Positions 61,801 through 64,000 of a stretch of 64,000 bases of DNA are shown here, piece by piece. The notes below the pieces were generated by a model. That model did no database searches. It had not been told where the DNA came from and was given only the letters and a program-made list of their open reading frames with translations. A program made the translations under genes and the position numbers. This DNA is from Mactra quadrangularis (taxonomy: Eukaryota; Mollusca; Bivalvia; Venerida; Mactridae). The stretch spans positions 57,121,872-57,185,871 of the forward strand of contig CM046301.1 in assembly GCA_025267735.1 (NCBI GenBank). Direction: 5' to 3'. The stretch's first letter is position 1; every line of letters starts with the position of its first letter.

Positions 61801-61957
61801 TCAGACATGCTAACCACTACGCCACGGCCGCGGCTCTCCATAGTGTAACAAGCTCGTAAAAGTTTACTAGTATATATTTATATATTGTTTCTAATCATTT
61901 AACTATACAGCTTTATCTAAAATCAAAATTCATTTTTCAGGGGCGACGAAGAATTAA
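40751..61957 (+). CDS. Gene C: secreted protein with five VWA domains, 981 aa
   Basis: Exons 40751-40814, 42843-42962, 43745-43870, 44751-44923, 45690-45825, 47014-47031, 48048-48165, 49149-49331, 50307-50436, 51479-51614, 52126-52330, 53694-53907, 54709-54865, 55994-56154, 56952-57123, 57858-57983, 58426-58554, 60696-61256, 61941-61957. Lengths sum to 2946 nt, and every split codon fits. Residues 1-21 are a signal peptide; VWA domains span about 23-207, 213-402, 402-593, 594-790 and 791-975; the protein ends GATKN. No transmembrane segment or other domain was seen, so it should be secreted. MIDAS motifs are kept in all domains, with Ser for Thr in domains 3 and 5. The plan equals gene B. Likely annotated elsewhere as matrilin- or collagen VI-like from its VWA domains. 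Predicted by eye, without transcripts. Confidence 0.88.
41358..41634. mobile_element. Probable hAT-type MITE
   Basis: Left end CAGAAGTGGATCCAGGATTT; right end CCGCTGGAACCGCCTATG with a CCCCCC-rich subterminal stretch (41590-41620). This resembles hAT ends but the arms are diverged and I found no clear target duplication. Confidence 0.5.
42465..42890 (+). repeat. 50-bp minisatellite made of splice acceptor plus exon start
   Basis: Eight tandem copies, period 50-51 bp, each holding TTATTTCTACAG and GATGTGTACAAAACAGAGCA. AG positions end at 42489, 42539, 42589, 42639, 42690, 42791 and 42842; the copy at 42740 reads AT. The last copy is the true exon start of gene C VWA1. All three frames are open through most of the array. 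Confidence 0.95.
42843..45825 (+). CDS. Gene C VWA domain 1 (four exons)
   Basis: Exons 42843-42962, 43745-43870, 44751-44923, 45690-45825. Starts [25 protein letters not shown] Asp35, Ser37, Ser39, Thr106 (GGTNTD) and Asp139 (LTDGQST). The last exon encodes [12 protein letters not shown] and ends SVA plus a split Cys. Sizes equal units 1-3 of the minus strand. The exon 1 acceptor belongs to the 50-bp array. Confidence 0.92.
44090..44590 (+). repeat. Degenerate pentanucleotide (TTCTA)n satellite
   Basis: About 500 bp of TTCTA/TTCTG/TAGTC variants in the intron between the second and third VWA1 exons. The open frames across it are low-complexity artefacts. Confidence 0.9.
44924..45689 (+). 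other. Gene C intron, no feature seen
   Basis: Between VWA1 exons 3 and 4. No repeat boundary or coding signal recognised. Confidence 0.5.
45826..46761 (+). other. Gene C intron, no feature seen
   Basis: AT-rich intron upstream of the MITE and micro-exon. Open frames here have no recognisable similarity. Confidence 0.5.
46762..46990. mobile_element. MITE family 1 copy (gene C intron)
   Basis: Ends AAGGCCACAACAAATTGATC and GATCAACTTGTTGTGGCCT. Its right end is 23 bp before the micro-exon at 47014, so the branch-point zone lies in or beside the element. Confidence 0.88.
47014..47031 (+). CDS. 18-nt micro-exon of gene C
   Basis: GTTCTGCAGGAAACAACG between ATTTCAG and GTATTG, phase 1 on both sides, giving CSAGNNG. 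Position, length and phase equal the micro-exons of genes A and B, which supports it despite its size. It can be skipped without loss of frame. Confidence 0.75.
47032..47836 (+). other. Gene C intron, no feature seen
   Basis: Between the micro-exon and the MITE at 47837. No coding or RNA signal recognised. Confidence 0.5.
47837..47922. mobile_element. MITE family 4 copy (86 bp)
   Basis: Perfect 21-bp arms: CATATCGAGGGTTGCCCGCA at the left and its complement ending CCCTCGATATG; short inner spacer with further pairing. Confidence 0.88.
48048..51614 (+). CDS. Gene C VWA domain 2 (four exons)
   Basis: Exons 48048-48165, 49149-49331, 50307-50436, 51479-51614. Starts [43 protein letters not shown]. 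The last exon encodes [15 protein letters not shown] and ends EIAA plus a split Cys. Introns in phases 2, 2, 0 and 1 as in gene B domain 2. The last two exons have transposons within 7 and 32 bp of their acceptors. Confidence 0.9.
48166..49148 (+). other. Gene C intron, no feature seen
   Basis: Between the first two exons of VWA2; no element boundary was identified. Confidence 0.5.
49356..49490. mobile_element. MITE family 3 copy (gene C intron)
   Basis: Left end ACTGTCAGTGGAACATACAT with CCCCGCTGATTTAAA. The right side retains TATTTAAGTCAGCGG but the terminal repeat is lost. Starts 25 bp after a VWA2 donor. Confidence 0.7.
50082..50299. mobile_element. MITE family 5 abutting a splice acceptor
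   Basis: Perfect 13-bp ends TACGAAAGCCGAA/TTCGGCTTTCGTA, with inner repeats of CTCGTAATTA and TAACTCG in both orientations. The right end stops 7 bp before the gene C exon at 50307, so its GCTTTCGTAC forms most of the pyrimidine tract. Confidence 0.85.
51080..51446. mobile_element. hAT-type MITE, 367 bp
   Basis: Ends CAGGAGTGTGAAAT and ATTCCACACCCCTA with an 8-bp duplication CACATAAC (51072-51079, 51447-51454). The interior is rich in GGACAAG/CTTGTCC motifs. It lies 32 bp before the gene C exon at 51479. Confidence 0.88.
52126..54865 (+). CDS. Gene C VWA domain 3 (three exons)
   Basis: Exons 52126-52330, 53694-53907, 54709-54865. Starts [30 protein letters not shown] and LTDGQSTD are kept, but the Thr loop reads GGASAID, with Ser at the usual Thr place and Ile for the second Thr. 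Ends TQACGG at GTAAGT. Same sizes and phases as gene B domain 3, which has the normal GGSTHTD loop. Confidence 0.9.
52331..53693 (+). other. Gene C intron, no feature seen
   Basis: AT-rich; no element ends or coding signals recognised. Confidence 0.5.
53908..54708 (+). other. Gene C intron with a short tandem duplication
   Basis: About 54488-54551 is a two-copy, approximately 31-bp direct repeat (ACATATTGAATAGAATAT). Nothing else seen. Confidence 0.6.
55249..55817. repeat. 26-bp minisatellite, about 22 copies
   Basis: Unit CTGTACCTGGTTGAATACAA plus CTGATA, highly homogeneous, with ACTATACC variants in alternate copies near 55610-55710. It sits in the intron between VWA3 and VWA4. Minus-strand frames are open because 26 is not a multiple of 3 and no frame meets a stop. 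Confidence 0.95.
55994..58554 (+). CDS. Gene C VWA domain 4 (four exons)
   Basis: Exons 55994-56154, 56952-57123, 57858-57983, 58426-58554. It opens with a short linker (GSKAAVTLV) before [42 protein letters not shown]; ends FVTCD at GTAAGT. Introns in phases 0, 1, 1 and 1, a layout unlike the other domains. Confidence 0.9.
56155..56951 (+). other. Gene C intron, no feature seen
   Basis: Between the first two exons of VWA4. No repeat or gene recognised. Confidence 0.5.
57124..57857 (+). other. Gene C intron, no feature seen
   Basis: Between the second and third exons of VWA4. No repeat or gene recognised. Confidence 0.5.
58590..58902. mobile_element. MITE family 7
   Basis: Ends GGTCCGAATCAAAAACACTA and TAGTGTTTTTGATTCGGGACC, about 310 bp, starting 36 bp after the VWA4 last exon. 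Confidence 0.8.
59398..60264. mobile_element. Large foldback element (about 870 bp)
   Basis: Two arms of roughly 400 bp are diverged reverse complements with a centre near 59831. Paired landmarks include CAACAAATAAGACATTTA (59553) with its complement near 60098-60115, and CAAAATGTAAATTTGATAAT (59728) with its complement near 59915-59935. It lies in the long intron before VWA5. A fragment recurs at 31210-31505. Confidence 0.8.
60265..60695 (+). other. End of intron before VWA5, no feature seen
   Basis: Between the foldback element and the VWA5 exon; AT-rich. Confidence 0.5.
60696..61256 (+). CDS. Gene C VWA domain 5 in a single exon
   Basis: 561 nt encode a whole domain without introns. It starts [20 protein letters not shown] and contains [22 protein letters not shown] in place of the Thr loop, [25 protein letters not shown] and a final EACNG. 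MIDAS DSSSS and TDG remain; Ser stands at the Thr position. All other domains in the window are split by two to three introns, so this is a different lineage of domain or one that lost introns. Confidence 0.93.
61618..61835 (-). mobile_element. SINE family 1 copy with perfect target duplication
   Basis: Minus-strand head GCCGCGGCCGTGGCGTAGTG with a B box GGGTTCGAAACCC. Flanked by CTCCATAGTGTA at 61606-61617 and 61836-61847. Lies in the last coding intron of gene C. Second copy at 30492. Confidence 0.9.
61941..61957 (+). CDS. Terminal coding exon of gene C
   Basis: After TTTTTCAG, GG GCG ACG AAG AAT TAA completes the split Gly codon and adds ATKN and a stop. A possible donor (TTTTAG/GTAATT at about 61975) would lead to a 3' UTR exon such as 63368. 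An alternative ending is listed there. Confidence 0.65.
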
Positions 61958-61984
61958 CTATCTACCACTTTTAGGTAATTTTAA

Positions 61985-62330
61985 CTTTTTTTTAGCTTAC
62001 CTGAGCTAGCTCAGGGTGAGCTTTTAGGATCATCTGTCGTCCGTCAACAATTGTTTGTGAACACTCTTTTGTGAGCACAGTTTTGCCTCACTTTGCGAGG
62101 ATGCTTGACTGGTAAATGCTCGGATGAGCTCGAACATGGGTTATTACGAATGATAAACTAGGTCACATGAACTACGAATGGAAACATCTAGATAACACTC
62201 TAGTGGTTACTTTTTAATCCAAATATCCTGGAAATTGGTTTGAAAGCTTGCTTTAATGATTTCTAGGTCAAGTATCAAAACAGGTCATCTTCTTATACAA
62301 AACATTTGGTCTGGTGTGATAGACCAATGC
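61985..62330. repeat. Mollusc-type dispersed repeat
   Basis: Begins with the hairpin GCTTACCTGAGCTAGCTCAGGGTGAGC, followed by ATCATCTGTCGTCCGTCAACAATTGTTTGTGAACACTC. I recognise this start from mollusc genomic repeats. The right boundary is uncertain. Confidence 0.5.
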
Positions 62331-62671
62331 CAAGATAAATCACATCATGTTTCTACATCCAGGTGTCCACTATTGGCAAAAAATTTTCATTACTTGATTC
62401 CTAAATACGTGTAGTCTGGAAGAACGACAATACCATGATGAGGAATTAAATGTACTCGTTATTTATATTCTAAGCATCTTTATTCTGTTGTTGCTAGTAT
62501 CGTACCTTGCTCAACGTCTCATGGTAAAGTCTGTGAGCGAAACAGCAGACGTAGCAGTTACTGAAATCAATTTATATACATGTAGTAATAAGTTGACTGC
62601 TGTAATTAATATGACTGTTGTCTTCACATACAATGGTAGATGTAGTTCATTCATTCATACTAATTTATTTT

Positions 62672-62870
62672 AGCTCGATTGTAAAACAAGTTCTCACAAC
62701 TAAGATTTATCACTTTTGAGTCCGTTTCTTGGTTTCCCAGTACTGGGCATGTAAGATCAAGTTGCTCGATGAAACAACGGGGTAGGATTTTGATGGGATT
62801 CGAACCGTTGAATGTGGAGCTGACTATCGAATGATCACCAGTCCAACGTCGTAACCGCTCGACCGCTCCT
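62672..62870 (-). mobile_element. tRNA-Ser/Leu-like SINE (family 2)
   Basis: Minus-strand head GGAGCGGTCGAGCGGTTACG, B box GGTTCGAATCCC; tail TTAGCTCGATTGT at 62672 on the plus strand. Confidence 0.85.
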
Positions 62871-63188
62871 ACACACTGGTATAGTAAAAATACATGTACA
62901 ACAAAAAATCAAGCATAATACGTCCGATTAATTCAATATATAGTTGAAATACAGAAAATCTGCAAATAATACATTGGTCAGTTGCGCAGTTGTGCTTAAT
63001 TGACTGTAATGTAGCTAAAACGTAAGGGGTTGTCATACTGAGTAGTAAAGTCATTAGCCAAAGCCATGGTGACTGTGGCTGTTGTTAACCTTTTTAACCC
63101 CACAATGAACTAGTTTGTCTTCAATCTTTAGTACCTATACATTGTCATTTTTTAGGATTTCATGATAAAAATTGGAAAATGAGCAGCC

Positions 63189-63247
63189 AACAGCAAAGAG
63201 CCTGGTCAGCTGGCACGTGTTGTTTCGGCTGCCCTGGCTCTTTGCTG
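63189..63247. repeat. 12-bp-arm inverted repeat
   Basis: CAGCAAAGAGCC pairs with GGCTCTTTGCTG around a 35-bp loop. Role unknown. Confidence 0.6.
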
Positions 63248-63367
63248 GTGGTAAAGGCTTTTCATATTTGGCTTCGGCATTGTAAGGATAAAAGAGTTTA
63301 CAGTTATTTGGAAATGAACGTTGTGAGTCACTATAATACAGACATGTCATTTCTCTAATTATTTCAG

Positions 63368-63423
63368 GTGGTGTTATGGTGAAGTCATTGGGTATTATCT
63401 TTTATTGTTGCGATGTGAAATAA
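63368..63423 (+). CDS. Possible alternative or 3' UTR exon of gene C
   Basis: After ATTTCAG, a frame in the phase left by VWA5 encodes GGVMVKSLGIIFYCCDVK and TAA. AATAAA (63419-63424) overlaps this stop and could be the poly(A) signal. It could be an alternative C-terminus or the last non-coding exon downstream of 61941. Confidence 0.35.
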
Positions 63424-63655
63424 ATAATGAAATTGCATGGAGTGTTATTCATATTTTTACTCTATCCCCATAACATATCTAATTATACATATTGTTATAT
63501 GTTTGCATATTTCTGCCTCATGTTAATTAACTAGTTCATTAAATGGTAAACTAGTTACTTAACTTGTTATCACTTATCTATAAATAGCCTTGTTTTGCTC
63601 CATTGTATTGATACACAGTCACACTTTAGTAATTGCAGACATTATATATTATGTT

Positions 63656-63938
63656 TTTCTATTGGGTTTAACGCCATGTCAACACAATTTAGGTCATTTT
63701 ACGGCATCCATCACACCTAACTTGGCTTTCCTGGACCCTTGTCTTTAACCAGTACTCATCTATCCTTCCACAAGGCCAGAAACTTCTCCATATTATCTAA
63801 TCAATGGAGGAAAATCGACATTATTGTCAATTTTCATGGAAGGGTATAACCTCCACAGGTGGGATTTGAGCACTTACCCTCTTTGGGACACGAGATTCTA
63901 AATCCCGGCCCACTACCAACCAGCCCCCAACCCGGGTT
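63656..63938 (-). mobile_element. SINE family 3 copy
   Basis: Tail GGGTTTAACGCCATGTCAAC at the left, family blocks TTTCCTGGACCCTTGTC, AACTTCTCCATAT and CATGGAAGGGTATAACCTCC, and a decayed tRNA-like head near 63905-63938. Confidence 0.75.
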
Positions 63939-64000
63939 ATTAGATATTATGCAATATCTATTTATAGGTAAGTGGTTACAATGTATATAGTTACGTTAAC

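Overview
This is eukaryotic, AT-rich, intron-dense and transposon-dense DNA. Gene and repeat style suggest a lophotrochozoan, most likely a bivalve mollusc. Pointers are a multi-copy family of secreted proteins made only of von Willebrand factor A (VWA) domains, several tRNA-headed SINE families, and a 'CACCTGAGC/GCTCAGG' hairpin repeat I associate with mollusc genomes. The species call is inference. No bacterial gene, rRNA, intact tRNA gene or CRISPR array was found.

The window holds one VWA gene cluster in head-to-head layout around an approximately 2.1 kb divergent intergenic region (38,620-40,750). On the minus strand lie three near-identical VWA modules (units 1, 2 and 3 at about 38.6-31.5, 31.2-19.1 and 17.7-12.6 kb). 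They are followed by three more diverged VWA domains (11.7-9.0, 8.3-5.5 and 4.2 kb to beyond the left edge). Units 1 and 3 each have their own signal-peptide first exon; unit 2 has none. I describe them as gene A (units 1-2) and gene B (unit 3 onward). Splice phases also allow one large gene with two alternative first exons. On the plus strand, gene C (40,751-61,957) is complete as I read it: 19 coding exons, 981 codons, a signal peptide and five VWA domains. Every junction has AG/GT borders and the phases add up exactly.

Genes B and C share the same exon plan exon by exon: 61/64, 120, 126, 173, 136, 18, 112/118, 183, 130, 136, 205, 214, 157 nt. This includes an 18-nt micro-exon after the first VWA domain. 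They are therefore ancient whole-gene paralogues. Units 1-3 are much younger duplications of the first module (573 nt, phase 1-1, so duplication keeps the frame). Nearly all domains keep the metal-binding MIDAS residues (DxSxS, a Thr or Ser, and TDG) and a Cys at each domain border. This fits secreted or extracellular-matrix proteins that bind ligands through a metal ion. Byssal and shell-matrix VWA proteins of bivalves are plausible relatives, but that is inference.

The rest is mobile DNA in introns and flanks: an endonuclease-bearing LINE at the left edge with a likely catalytic Glu-to-Lys change, a Helitron 3' end, a 5.5 kb terminal-inverted-repeat element that contains a 1.8 kb hAT element that in turn contains a MITE, at least seven MITE families, four SINE families, an approximately 870 bp foldback element, a frameshifted integrase-like relic, and several minisatellites. 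One minisatellite is unusual: a 50-bp repeat that has copied the 3' splice site and start of a coding exon eight times (42,465-42,890).
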